Assembly (NCBI GenBank): GCA_937916565.1
Contig: CALFSR010000047.1
Coordinates: 1 to 15,815, forward strand
Reading direction: 5' to 3'
Length of the DNA stretch: 15,815 bases
Source of the DNA: an uncultured Bacillota bacterium
GTDB lineage: Bacteria; Bacillota; Limnochordia; Limnochordales; ZCTH02-B6
Below, in pieces: positions 5,712 through 13,281 of the stretch. The position numbers and the translations under genes were made by a program. Below the pieces are notes generated by a model. That model had not been told where the DNA came from. It did no database searches and saw only the letters and a program-made list of their open reading frames with translations. How positions within the stretch are numbered: position 1 is the stretch's first letter; every line of letters begins with the position of its first letter.

Positions 5712-6272
5712 ATGGAATCGCCGCAGCACGAACCCGTGTCCGAACCAGCGCCCCAGGTGGCGCGCGCCCGGGAATGCCTGGTCCAAGGCGAGGCGCTGCT
5801 CGAACGGGGCCGCCTCGATGAGGCCCTTGCCTTGCTGCAAGAGGCCGTGCGCCTCGACCCGGCGTACGCGCCGGCCCGGAATAAGCTCGGTGTCTGCTAC
5901 ATCCGCCGCGGGCAGCAGGACCTGGCCCAGCGGGAGTTCACGGCTGCCGTCGAACTCGATCCCCAGTTTGCCCCGGCGTACTCGAACATGGGCAACCTGC
6001 ACCAGGAGGCCGGCCGCCTCGAGGAGGCCGTCGCCGCCTACCTCAAGGCCCTGCAGATCGACCCCGACTACCATATAGCCCACCACAACCTCGGAGTCGT
6101 CTACCGCAGGATGGGACGGATCAGCGAGTCCGTAGAACATCTGAAGAAGGCCGCGCGCCTCGAACACGCCCGGTTCGGCCGCGAGGCCGGCGCCAAACCA
6201 CGGGCGCGGTGGGGAGGCCTCGTCTGGATCGCCTTGCTGGTGCTGATCGGCTACCTGTTGCTCGGGCGCTGA
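5712..6272 (+). CDS. Tail-anchored tetratricopeptide repeat (TPR) protein
   Basis: This 186-aa protein has four tandem 34-residue TPR units at about 20-53, 54-87, 88-121 and 122-155. Each ends in a variant of the LDPxxAxAxxNLG pattern (for example LDPAYAPARNKLG, LDPQFAPAYSNMG and IDPDYHIAHHNLG). After a basic linker (KPRARWGG) a single hydrophobic segment, about 169-184, ends two residues from the C-terminus. The repeats should therefore face the cytoplasm on a tail anchor, a layout suited to scaffolding at the membrane. The partner cannot be told from sequence. The start is ATG 5712 or the in-frame TTG 5709, both behind GAGGTG at 5695-5700. Promoter and Noc-binding site lie upstream. It is convergent with the next gene. 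Confidence 0.88.
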   Translation: MESPQHEPVSEPAPQVARARECLVQGEALLERGRLDEALALLQEAVRLDPAYAPARNKLGVCYIRRGQQDLAQREFTAAVELDPQFAPAYSNMGNLHQEAGRLEEAVAAYLKALQIDPDYHIAHHNLGVVYRRMGRISESVEHLKKAARLEHARFGREAGAKPRARWGGLVWIALLVLIGYLLLGR

Positions 6273-6317
6273 CGGGCAGGAGGAACCGCGCCGGTGCGCG
6301 TGGAAGCGGATGCTAAT

Positions 6318-7007
6318 TCACGCCGGCGTTGCCGGCGCGCCCGTGGCGGCTAGGCCTGCGGCGCACAAGTCGCGTAAGGGGCAGGCCGCGCAGCGAGGGC
6401 GCTGTTTGCGGCAGCAATCCTTGCCGAGGGCGACGATGAGAGCATGGTATTCCCCGAGGACCGCCGGATCGGCCGGCAGCTCCCGGTGGAAAGCCGATTG
6501 AAGCTCATCGTACCCGAGCTTGCCGGCGGGAAGCCACCCGGCGCGGGCCACCATGCGGCGCGCGTACGCGTCGACCACGAAAACGGGATAGCCCGCGGCA
6601 TACACGAGGATGGAGTCGGCCGTCTCCGGCCCGATGCCGCGGACGCCGAGGAGCTGCCGCCGCAAAACCGGTCCGGGGGTCTTGAGCATCCGCTCCAGCG
6701 ACCCGCCGTACTCGTCCGTCAATAGGGACAGGAAGCCCCGCAGCGTGCGGGCTTTGGCCCGGAAATAGCCGGCAGGGCGGATGGCCTCCTCGAGGGTGTC
6801 GGGGCTCGCTCGGTGCATGGCCGCCGGATCGAGCAGCCCTCTCTGGGCCAAGCGAGCGAGGGCGAGCTCCACGTTGCGCCACGCCGTCGACTGAGTCAGG
6901 ACTGCGCCGACGATGATCTCAAAGGTGGTCTCCGCCGGCCACCAGTGCTGCGGGCCGTAGTGGTCCAGGAGGCGGCCGTAGGCCGCGAGCAGCGGTTGCT
7001 CCGTCAT
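6318..7007 (-). CDS. Endonuclease III-like DNA glycosylase (HhH-GPD with 4Fe-4S), MagIII-like
   Basis: This 229-aa minus-strand HhH-GPD base-excision repair protein starts at the ATG at 7007, behind GGGGAGGTG; the frame stays open far upstream. YGPQHWW (17-23), ETTFEIIVGAVLTQST (26-41) and the helix-hairpin-helix LLGVRGIGPETADSIL (119-134) are followed by VVDAYARR (144-151), whose Asp146 is the expected catalytic aspartate. A C-x6-C-x2-C-x5-C cluster (Cys199, 206, 209, 215) would bind a 4Fe-4S centre. The lysine that gives endonuclease III its lyase activity is replaced by Glu128 (GPET instead of GRKT), so a monofunctional glycosylase, perhaps for alkylated purines as in MagIII, is more likely than a true Nth. 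The substrate is inferred. Confidence 0.88.
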   Translation of the reverse strand: MTEQPLLAAYGRLLDHYGPQHWWPAETTFEIIVGAVLTQSTAWRNVELALARLAQRGLLDPAAMHRASPDTLEEAIRPAGYFRAKARTLRGFLSLLTDEYGGSLERMLKTPGPVLRRQLLGVRGIGPETADSILVYAAGYPVFVVDAYARRMVARAGWLPAGKLGYDELQSAFHRELPADPAVLGEYHALIVALGKDCCRKQRPRCAACPLRDLCAAGLAATGAPATPA

Positions 7008-7052
7008 GGTGCACCTCCCCGGGGCGGCCGACTTGGGCACGGACGCGCCTTC

Positions 7053-7081
7053 ATTATGGCAGACGAGCCTTGAGGCTGCAA
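7053..7081 (-). promoter_or_regulatory. Putative sigma-A promoter for the DNA glycosylase gene
   Basis: On the minus strand, TTGCAG (7081-7076), 17 bp and CATAAT (7058-7053) give a half-matching -35 and a good -10 box. Transcription would begin near 7046, just before the ribosome binding site. Confidence 0.4.
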
Positions 7082-7145
7082 ACCGCCGCCGCCCTCGCGG
7101 ACGGCGGCCGGAGCACATACAAGGGGACAGGCAGAGGAGGCGGCA

Positions 7146-8063
7146 TTGGCAATGGGCAGGTACGCGTACCTGCAGGGACAGTTCGTGCTTCAGGAAGAAG
7201 CGAAGATCAGCATCCAGACCCACGCCTTTATGTACGGAACCGCCTGCTTTGAGGGCATCCGGGCGTACTGGAACGCCGACGACGAGCAGCTGTACGTGTT
7301 TCGCCTCACGGAGCACTACGAGCGGCTGAAGAACTCCTGCAAGATCCTGCGCATCCAACTTCCCCACAGCGTCGAGGACCTAAACCGGATCAGCCTTGAG
7401 CTGCTGCGCAAGAACGAGGAGAGGCAGGACGTCTACCTGCGGCCCATCGCCTACAAGAGCGGCCACCAGATCGGGCCCATCCTCGTGGGCGTGCCCGACG
7501 ACTTCCTGCTGTTCGCCATCCCCATGGGCCAGTATTTGGACGTGAGCAAGGGCCTCAAGGTGTGCGTGACCTCCTGGACCCACATCAGCGACAACATGAT
7601 CCCCATGCGGGCCAAGGTCAACGGGGCCTACGTCAACGCGGCGCTGGCTCGCACCGAAGCGCACGACAACGGGTGCGACGAGGCTATATTCCTGACCCGC
7701 GACGGCAAGGTGTCCGAGGGCACGGCCGAAAACCTGTTCATCGTGCGGGGCGGCCGGCTGATCACGTCGCCCGTCACCGCGGACATCCTCGAAGGCATTA
7801 CGCGGGCGACCATCCTGGAGCTTGCCGGCGAGCTCGGCATCCCGGTGGTGGAGCGGGCCATCGACCGGACGGAGCTGTACGTGGCCGACGAGGCGTTCTT
7901 CGTGGGGACCGGCGCGCAAGTCAGCCCCATCGCCGAGATCGACCGCCGACCGGTCGGCGACGGCCGGATCGGGCCCGTCACCCGGAAGCTGCAGGAGCTG
8001 TACTTTGACGTCGTCCGCGGCAAGGTGCCCAAGTACAAGCACTGGTGCACGCCGGTTTACTGA
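7146..8063 (+). CDS. ilvE: Branched-chain amino acid aminotransferase
   Basis: This 305-aa fold-type IV PLP enzyme transfers the amino group between glutamate and the 2-oxo acids of leucine, isoleucine and valine. Class IV features are ISIQTHAFMYGTACFEGIRA (21-40), YLRPIAYKS (97-105), the PLP lysine in RAKVNGAYVNA (Lys157), DEAIFLTRDGKVSEGTAENL (178-197), and GITRATILELA followed by DEAFFVGTGAQVSPI. A D-amino-acid or aminodeoxychorismate lyase relative is less likely given GIRAYW and the RAKVNG context. The start is TTG 7146 (5 nt after AGAGGAGG at 7133-7140) or ATG 7152. The leader is short, with a 7-bp hairpin at 7085-7108 and no T-box motif. It is divergent from the glycosylase gene. Confidence 0.93.
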   Translation: MAMGRYAYLQGQFVLQEEAKISIQTHAFMYGTACFEGIRAYWNADDEQLYVFRLTEHYERLKNSCKILRIQLPHSVEDLNRISLELLRKNEERQDVYLRPIAYKSGHQIGPILVGVPDDFLLFAIPMGQYLDVSKGLKVCVTSWTHISDNMIPMRAKVNGAYVNAALARTEAHDNGCDEAIFLTRDGKVSEGTAENLFIVRGGRLITSPVTADILEGITRATILELAGELGIPVVERAIDRTELYVADEAFFVGTGAQVSPIAEIDRRPVGDGRIGPVTRKLQELYFDVVRGKVPKYKHWCTPVY

Positions 8064-8096
8064 TGACCTCCCGAGGCAATGGAGGACATGCCTCAG

Positions 8097-8125
8097 TTTC
8101 CTTCCGGCACCAGTTCGGGTATAAT
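8097..8125 (+). promoter_or_regulatory. Sigma-A promoter for sucCD
   Basis: A perfect TATAAT at 8120-8125 lies 17 bp after TTTCCT (8097-8102), a poor -35 box. It is 45 bp before the sucC start and is one of the few AT-rich spots here. A 6-bp inverted repeat (8073-8078 with 8089-8094) between the ilvE stop and this promoter could be a weak ilvE terminator. Confidence 0.6.
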
Positions 8126-8169
8126 TTCCGCCGGGTCGCACAAGCGACGGCGAGGAGGTAAACGACAAG

Positions 8170-9303
8170 GTGAAGCTGATTGAGAGCCAGGCGAAGGCCA
8201 TCTTCGCCCAGGCCGGCATCCCTGTGCCCACGGGCCGCATCGCGCACACGCCCGAGGAAGCGCGGGCCATCGCGGAGGAAATCGGCGGCCGCGTGGTGGT
8301 CAAGGCCCAGGTACCCATCGGGGGACGGGGAAAGGCCGGCGCCATCCAGCTGGCCGACGACCCGGAGGCCGCCTTCCAGCAGGCCAGCCGCATCCTGGCT
8401 ATGGACGTGCGCGGCTACAAGGTCGAGCGGGTGCTGGTGGAGCAGGCGGCCGAGATCAAGCAGGAGTTTTACCTGAGCATCACTGTCGACCGCGATAAGC
8501 AGGCCAACGTCGTCATCCTGTCCGCGGCCGGCGGCATGGACATCGAGGAGATCGCCGAGAAGCATCCTGAAAAGGTGGCCAAGCTGTGGCTCGACGCCGG
8601 CTTGGGCCTGCGGGATTTCCAGATCCGCCAGATCGCGGTGCAGGCCGGCGTACCGGCCGAACTTCTAAAGCAGCTCGCGCCCATCATGCGCAAGCTGTAC
8701 GAGATTTTGCGCTCCCACGACGCGATGCTCGTGGAGATCAACCCGCTGGCGCTTCTCGGCGACGGGCGCCTCGTCGCGTTGGACGGCAAGATGGAGATCG
8801 ACGACAACGCCCTCTTCCGCCAGCAGGCGCTCGCGTCGCTCAAAGAGGCCGAGGGCGACCACCCGCTCGAGATCGAGGCCCGCAAGCGCGGACTTGCCTA
8901 CGTCAAGCTCGACGGCCACGTCGGCGTCATCGGCAACGGCGCCGGCCTGGTCATGACGACCCTCGACATGATCCAGCGCAGCGGCGGCAAGGCGGCCAAC
9001 TTCCTGGACATCGGGGGCGGCGCCAAGGCGGAGGTCGTGCGCAATGCCCTGGAGGTCGTCCTGTCCGATCCGGATGTGAAGTCCGTGCTCATCAACGTGT
9101 TCGGCGGCATCACGCGCTGCGACGAGGTGGCCAAGGGCCTCTTGGACGTCATGCGCTCTATGGGCGTGAAGGTTCCCGTCGTCGTGCGGCTCGTCGGCAC
9201 CAATGAAGAGGAAGGCCGCCGGCTGCTGGAAGGCACCGAGCTCACCCCGGCCGCCACGTTCCAGGAGGCCGCCCGCAAGGCAGTCCTTGCGGCGCAGGGC
9301 TAA
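8170..9303 (+). CDS. sucC: Succinyl-CoA synthetase (ADP/GDP-forming) beta subunit
   Basis: The beta subunit carries the ATP-grasp nucleotide site and, with SucD, interconverts succinyl-CoA plus phosphate and ADP/GDP with succinate, CoA and ATP/GTP in the TCA cycle. The 377-aa length is normal for the family. Visible motifs are VVVKAQVPIGGRGKAG (42-57) in the ATP-grasp domain, VEINPLAL (188-195), VALDGKMEIDDNA (202-214), and the C-terminal CoA-ligase-type domain with GNGAGLVM (255-262), NFLDIGGGA (277-285) and INVFGGITRCDEVA (308-321). The GTG start at 8170 follows GAGGAGGT (8152-8159) by 10 nt. sucD begins 20 bp downstream, forming a two-gene operon. Confidence 0.97.
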   Translation: MKLIESQAKAIFAQAGIPVPTGRIAHTPEEARAIAEEIGGRVVVKAQVPIGGRGKAGAIQLADDPEAAFQQASRILAMDVRGYKVERVLVEQAAEIKQEFYLSITVDRDKQANVVILSAAGGMDIEEIAEKHPEKVAKLWLDAGLGLRDFQIRQIAVQAGVPAELLKQLAPIMRKLYEILRSHDAMLVEINPLALLGDGRLVALDGKMEIDDNALFRQQALASLKEAEGDHPLEIEARKRGLAYVKLDGHVGVIGNGAGLVMTTLDMIQRSGGKAANFLDIGGGAKAEVVRNALEVVLSDPDVKSVLINVFGGITRCDEVAKGLLDVMRSMGVKVPVVVRLVGTNEEEGRRLLEGTELTPAATFQEAARKAVLAAQG

Positions 9304-9323
9304 CGAGGAGGACGCAACCGCAG

Positions 9324-10193
9324 ATGAGCATTCTCATCGATCGCAACACCCGCGTGATCGTCCAGGGCATCACCGGCCGGGAGGGTCAGTTTCACGCGAG
9401 CCAGATGATCGCCTACGGCACCAACGTCGTGGGCGGCGTCACTCCCGGCAAGGGCGGCCAGGAAGTGCTGGGCGTGCCCGTGTTTGACACCGTCAAGCAG
9501 GCCGTCGACGCTACCGGCGCGAATTGCTCCATCATTTTCGTCCCGGCGGCTTACGCCGCGGAAGCGGTGCTCGAGGCGGCTGACAACGGCGTCGAGCTCA
9601 TCGTCTGCATCACCGAGGGCATCCCGGTGCAGGACATGATCGAGGCCGTCCAGTACGTCCGCAAAAAGGGCGTCCGTCTCATCGGCCCCAACTGCCCGGG
9701 CCTCATCACCGCCGGCGAGGCGCTGGTCGGCATCTTGCCCGGCCGCATTTTCACCCCGGGCCCGGTGGGCCTCGTCTCCCGCAGCGGCACGCTGACGTAC
9801 GAAGTGGTCAACGAGCTGACCAGCCGCGGCATCGGCCAGTCGACGTGCGTCGGCATCGGCGGCGACCCCATCATCGGCACCCGGTTCATCGACGTGCTCA
9901 AGATGTTTGAGGAAGACCCCAAGACCGAGATCGTCATCATGATCGGCGAGATCGGCGGCTCCGACGAGGAAGAGGCGGCCGAGTACATCAAAACGATGAA
10001 GACGCCCGTCGTCAGCTTCATCTCCGGCCGTACCGCACCGCCCGGCAAGCGCATGGGCCACGCGGGCGCGATTATCTCCGGAAACCGGGGCACCGCCCAG
10101 TCCAAGGTGGCGGCCCTGGAGGCCGCCGGCGTCCCGGTCGCGGAGACGATCATCGACATCGTGGACAAGGTCGCCGAGCGGCTCGGAAAGTAG
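9324..10193 (+). CDS. sucD: Succinyl-CoA synthetase alpha subunit
   Basis: The alpha subunit binds CoA and carries the phosphorylated histidine that shuttles phosphate to the nucleotide on SucC. The 289-aa protein shows the CoA-binding QGITGREGQFH (14-24), the core GPNCPGLI (121-128), SRSGTLTYEVV (152-162), GIGGDPIIGT (177-186), and RMGHAGAIISG (243-253), in which His246 is the expected phosphohistidine. The ATG at 9324 follows GAGGAGGA with about 11 nt spacing. A long hairpin lies 29 bp after the stop. Confidence 0.97.
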   Translation: MSILIDRNTRVIVQGITGREGQFHASQMIAYGTNVVGGVTPGKGGQEVLGVPVFDTVKQAVDATGANCSIIFVPAAYAAEAVLEAADNGVELIVCITEGIPVQDMIEAVQYVRKKGVRLIGPNCPGLITAGEALVGILPGRIFTPGPVGLVSRSGTLTYEVVNELTSRGIGQSTCVGIGGDPIIGTRFIDVLKMFEEDPKTEIVIMIGEIGGSDEEEAAEYIKTMKTPVVSFISGRTAPPGKRMGHAGAIISGNRGTAQSKVAALEAAGVPVAETIIDIVDKVAERLGK

Positions 10194-10222
10194 CAAGGTC
10201 CCGCAAGGTCGAGGCAATGACA

Positions 10223-10254
10223 GCGGCGCGGCCGGGGGTTACCGGCCGCGCCGC
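10223..10254. terminator. Strong hairpin after sucD, probable terminator
   Basis: A perfect 13-bp GC stem (10223-10235 with 10242-10254) with a 6-nt loop follows the sucCD operon. There is no real T-run on either side (plus strand continues CATATTAG), so it may act as a Rho-independent terminator of low quality, a Rho-dependent 3' end or an RNA-stabilising structure. Confidence 0.5.
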
Positions 10255-10430
10255 CATATTAGGATCATGGTCTTTCCCCGGTGCTTGAGCACCGGGTCGA
10301 GCACAAGCTGCAGCATCCGGAACAACACGCCCACCGTTTCCACCCCCGCCGTGCCTACCCAGTATATCCCCGGCCATGCGAAGGTGTGCCGGCAGGCGCC
10401 CGCGTACCCCGGGCTTTTCCGCCCGCCGGC
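10255..10430. other. Gap between the convergent sucD and aldehyde dehydrogenase genes
   Basis: The gap holds a second perfect hairpin at 10277-10296 (8-bp stem, TTGA loop) and an unproven minus-strand frame at 10239-10343 with coding-like third positions. No recognised gene is seen. Confidence 0.4.
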
Positions 10431-11936
10431 TTACGTGTCGATCTGCGCCCGCTGCAGCTTCCCCGAGTAGTCGATGTAGATCGCCTTCCACTCCGTAAAA
10501 GCTTCGAGGGCTTGCACGGACGCTTCCCGGTGCCCGTTGCCCGTGCCCCGCGTGCCGCCGAAGGGCAGGTGCACCTCGGCGCCGGTGGTGCCGTGGTTGA
10601 TGTAGACGATGCCGGTCGTCAAATCGCGAGCCGCGCGCATGGCCTTGTTAATGTCCCGGGTGTAGATGCTGCTGGAAAGCCCGTAGGCCGTGTCGTTGTT
10701 GATGCGGACGGCCTCCTCGAGGCTGTCGATGGGAATGATGACCGCCGTGGGGCCGAAGATTTCCTCCTGCGCGATGCGCATCCCCGGGTTTACGTCGGCG
10801 AAGATGGTCGGCCGGTAAAAGAAGCCCTTCGCGCAGTCGCCCTCGGCGTAGATCTCGCCGCCGCACAATAGGCGCGCCCCTTCCTCCAAGCCGACGCCGG
10901 TGTAGCGGTGCACCCGCTCAAGCTGCTTCCGGTTGACGATGGGGCCCACCTGGGTGTCGTCGTGCAGGGGGTTGCCCAGGCGCAGCTTTTCCGCGCGCTC
11001 CACCAGCCGCGGGACCAACTCGTCCATGACCCGCCGGTGGACGAGGAGGCGGCTCGTGGCGGTGCAGCGCTGGCCGGTGGTGCCAAAGGCGCTCCAGAGG
11101 ATGCCTTCTACCGCGAGGTCCAGGTCGGCGTCGTCCATCACCGTGATCGCGTTCTTGCCGCCCATCTCCAGCAGCACGCGCTTTCCGCGCCGGGCGCCTT
11201 CGGTGGCAATCAGGGTGCCCGTGGCCGTGGAGCCGGTGAAGGCGATCACCCGCACTCCGGGGTGCTCCACGAGAGGCGCGCCGGTTTCCGGGCCGGGACC
11301 AAGCACGACGTTGACGACGCCGGGCGGCAGTCCCGCCTCCTCCATGAGGAGGGCGAACTCCAGGGACACTCGGGGCGTGTCCTCGGCGGGCTTCCAGACG
11401 ATGGTGTTGCCCGCGATGAGCGCCGGCGCCAGCTTCCATGAAGGCACCGCCACGGGGAAGTTCCACGGGGTGATTAGGCCGACGACGCCCACCGGGTCCC
11501 GCACGCAGCAGGCAAACTTGTTGGGCATCTCCGAGGGCGTGGTGAAGCCGTGCAGGCGCCGCCCTTCGCCGGCCATGAAGTAAAACTCGTCGATGGCTTC
11601 CTGAACGTCGCCCCGGGCCTCAAAGAGCACTTTGCCCATCTCCTGCGACATGAGGCGGGCCAGCTGCTCCTTGCGCTCGGCGATTAGCTGCGCGATGCGG
11701 TACAGGATCTCGCCCCGCCGCGGCGCCGGCATCGCCCGCCAGCTCTCAAAGGCCCGCTGGGCAGCCTGGACCGCCATGTCCACTTCCTTCGCGCCGGCGA
11801 CCGAGATCTGACCTAGCAGTTCCCCCGTGGCCGGGTTGATGTCCGGGTACAGTTGGCCGGTGGAGCCTTCGACCCATTGCCCGCCGATGTAGCTCTTGAG
11901 GATGGGCGCGTCGCCCGAGCCTCGCTCCGTCGTCAC
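10431..11936 (-). CDS. NAD(P)-dependent aldehyde dehydrogenase, substrate unknown
   Basis: A complete 501-aa ALDH-superfamily enzyme that oxidises an aldehyde to its acid. Motifs: TPWNFPVAVPSWKLAPAL (156-173) with Asn159, NTIVWKPAE (177-185) for cofactor binding, AFTGSTATG (232-240), catalytic base Glu257 in LLEMGGKNA, nucleophile Cys291 in GQRCTATS, and EEIFGP (391-396). The C-terminus GTRGTGNGHREASVQALEAF and KAIYIDYSGKLQRAQ points to a branch near semialdehyde dehydrogenases (alpha-ketoglutarate, aminoadipate or succinate semialdehyde), but the substrate is not decided; neighbouring sucCD only hints at succinate semialdehyde. The start is GTG 11936, 11 nt after AGGAGG; an ATG nearer to that site (11943-11941) is out of frame. 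It is divergent from gcvT. Confidence 0.92.
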   Translation of the reverse strand: MTTERGSGDAPILKSYIGGQWVEGSTGQLYPDINPATGELLGQISVAGAKEVDMAVQAAQRAFESWRAMPAPRRGEILYRIAQLIAERKEQLARLMSQEMGKVLFEARGDVQEAIDEFYFMAGEGRRLHGFTTPSEMPNKFACCVRDPVGVVGLITPWNFPVAVPSWKLAPALIAGNTIVWKPAEDTPRVSLEFALLMEEAGLPPGVVNVVLGPGPETGAPLVEHPGVRVIAFTGSTATGTLIATEGARRGKRVLLEMGGKNAITVMDDADLDLAVEGILWSAFGTTGQRCTATSRLLVHRRVMDELVPRLVERAEKLRLGNPLHDDTQVGPIVNRKQLERVHRYTGVGLEEGARLLCGGEIYAEGDCAKGFFYRPTIFADVNPGMRIAQEEIFGPTAVIIPIDSLEEAVRINNDTAYGLSSSIYTRDINKAMRAARDLTTGIVYINHGTTGAEVHLPFGGTRGTGNGHREASVQALEAFTEWKAIYIDYSGKLQRAQIDT

Positions 11937-12013
11937 TGCTCATATCGCCTCCTGCCGGATTGTTCTGCGGCGCCGGTGCCCGGTGCCCCCGCTGGATACA
12001 CTTCGCACAAGAC

Positions 12014-12054
12014 GGGACCGTTCCTTGCCGCTGCGGGGCCGACGAAGGAATCCC
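12014..12054 (+). other. Hairpin in the gcvT leader, function unknown
   Basis: GGGA-CCG-TTCCTT (12014-12026) can pair with AAGGAA-TCCC (12045-12054) to give a 10-bp interrupted stem with a GC-rich loop, 20 bp before the gcvT ribosome binding site. I do not recognise a canonical glycine riboswitch here. Confidence 0.3.
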
Positions 12055-12093
12055 CGGGGGTTCGGCCAAATAGAAGGAGGGAGGGTTGCGGCA

Positions 12094-13233
12094 ATGAGCG
12101 ACACCGGGCCGGCGGGGAAGCGCACCCCGCTGTATGAGGAGCACGTGGCCGGCGGGGCGCGCATGATCGACTTCGCCGGTTTCCGGATGCCCGTCGAGTA
12201 TACCGGCATCCTGGAGGAGCACAAGGCGGTGCGCAGCGCCGCGGGCTTGTTTGACCTGTCGCACATGGGCGAGATCAGGGTCGGCGGTCCGGGCGCTGCG
12301 GCGTTTTTGGACTGGGCGGTGACAAACCGCGTTGCGGACATGGAGCCCGGCCAAGCCCGCTACGCCCTCCTGTGCCGGCCCGATGGCGGCATCGTCGACG
12401 ACGTCGTCATCTATCGCCGGGCGGGCGACTTCCTGGTCGTCGTGAACGCGGCGAACATCGCGAAGGACTTCCAATGGCTGGAGCAGCTGCGCCGGGGCCT
12501 TCCGGCGGAAGGCGGCCCGCAGCTTGCCCCAGGCGACGTGGAGCTTGAGGACCTTTCCGACGAAACCGCGCTGATCGCTATTCAAGGGCCCCGATCCCAG
12601 GAGATTCTCGCTCGCTTAACCGGGGCGCCCCTGGGGAGCGTCGGGTCGTTCCGGTTCATCGAGGATTCGGTCGACGGGCATGCGGCCATTATCTCCCGCA
12701 CGGGGTACACCGGGGAGGACGGCTTTGAGCTGTACGTGAAACCGGAGGCGGCGGTGCCGCTCTGGCGGGCGCTGCTCCAGGCCGGCAAGGACATGGGGCT
12801 TGTGCCGGTGGGACTCGGCGCCCGGGACACGCTTCGGCTTGAAATGCGGTTTCCCCTGTACGGCAACGACATCGATGAGACGACGACGCCGCTGGAAGCC
12901 GGTCTCGGCTTCGCCGTCAAGCTGGACAAGGAATCTTTTGTAGGCAAGGACGCCTTGCTCAAGCAGCAGGCCGAAGGCGTGGCCCGGCGTCTGGTCGGTT
13001 TCCGCATGGTCGGGCGGGGAATCCCGCGCCACGGGTACCCCTTGTTCGCGGGGGAGCGGGAGATCGGCCATGTGACGTCCGGCTCCCCCTCGCCGAGCCT
13101 GGGCGAGCCCATCGGGATGGGATACGTAAAGGCGGAGTACGCGTCGCCCGGCCAAGAGCTCGCGGTCGGGATCCGCGGCAAACCCGTGGCGTGCCAGGTC
13201 ATCAAAGGGCGCTTTGTCCGGCCGGCAAAGTGA
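12094..13233 (+). CDS. gcvT: Glycine cleavage system T protein (aminomethyltransferase)
   Basis: GcvT takes the aminomethyl group from lipoylated GcvH and, with tetrahydrofolate, releases ammonia and 5,10-methylene-THF. The 379-aa length is usual for the family. Motifs: DFAGFRMPVEY (26-36), LFDLSHMGE (52-60), YALLCRPDGGIVDDVVIY (90-107) with the acidic pair Asp102/103 at the catalytic position, VVNAAN (116-121), SRTGYTGEDGFELY (201-214) and GLGARDTLRLEMRFPLYGND (240-259). The frame is open upstream, but ATG 12094 follows an AAGGAGGGAGGG site (12074-12085) and gives the expected N-terminus. It is the first gene of gcvT-gcvH-gcvPA-gcvPB, 48 bp before gcvH. Confidence 0.97.
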   Translation: MSDTGPAGKRTPLYEEHVAGGARMIDFAGFRMPVEYTGILEEHKAVRSAAGLFDLSHMGEIRVGGPGAAAFLDWAVTNRVADMEPGQARYALLCRPDGGIVDDVVIYRRAGDFLVVVNAANIAKDFQWLEQLRRGLPAEGGPQLAPGDVELEDLSDETALIAIQGPRSQEILARLTGAPLGSVGSFRFIEDSVDGHAAIISRTGYTGEDGFELYVKPEAAVPLWRALLQAGKDMGLVPVGLGARDTLRLEMRFPLYGNDIDETTTPLEAGLGFAVKLDKESFVGKDALLKQQAEGVARRLVGFRMVGRGIPRHGYPLFAGEREIGHVTSGSPSPSLGEPIGMGYVKAEYASPGQELAVGIRGKPVACQVIKGRFVRPAK

Positions 13234-13281
13234 ATCGGCCGCGCCGCGCCGGAGGAGCATCGCATAGAAAGGGGCGCTCCC

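Noticed and set aside
5704..5714. ATG CGT TGA two-codon frame overlapping the TPR start (TGATG)
   Set aside because: It could be a coupling leader, but such strings are common and nothing else supports it.
6321..6337. Perfect 7-bp inverted repeat CGCCGGC/GCCGGCG between TPR and glycosylase genes
   Set aside because: It lies inside the glycosylase reading frame and has no T-run on either strand, so a terminator call is not justified.
6294..6353. GTG-started 19-codon frame after AGGAGG just downstream of the TPR gene
   Set aside because: A good ribosome binding site is present, but the peptide is Arg-rich, ends within the glycosylase gene and matches nothing known; more likely chance or a small remnant.
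7085..7108. Hairpin in the ilvE leader as a possible T-box or attenuator
   Set aside because: The leader is too short and lacks T-box sequence features or a T-run; GC-rich chance pairing is enough to explain it.
7380..8393. 337-codon minus-strand open frame opposite ilvE and sucC
   Set aside because: It is a shadow of two clear enzymes and crosses the sucC promoter region; no family motif is visible.
9300..10217. Minus-strand open frame covering all of sucD
   Set aside because: Its Asp/Ala/His-rich composition is the antisense image of sucD codons, with no domain.
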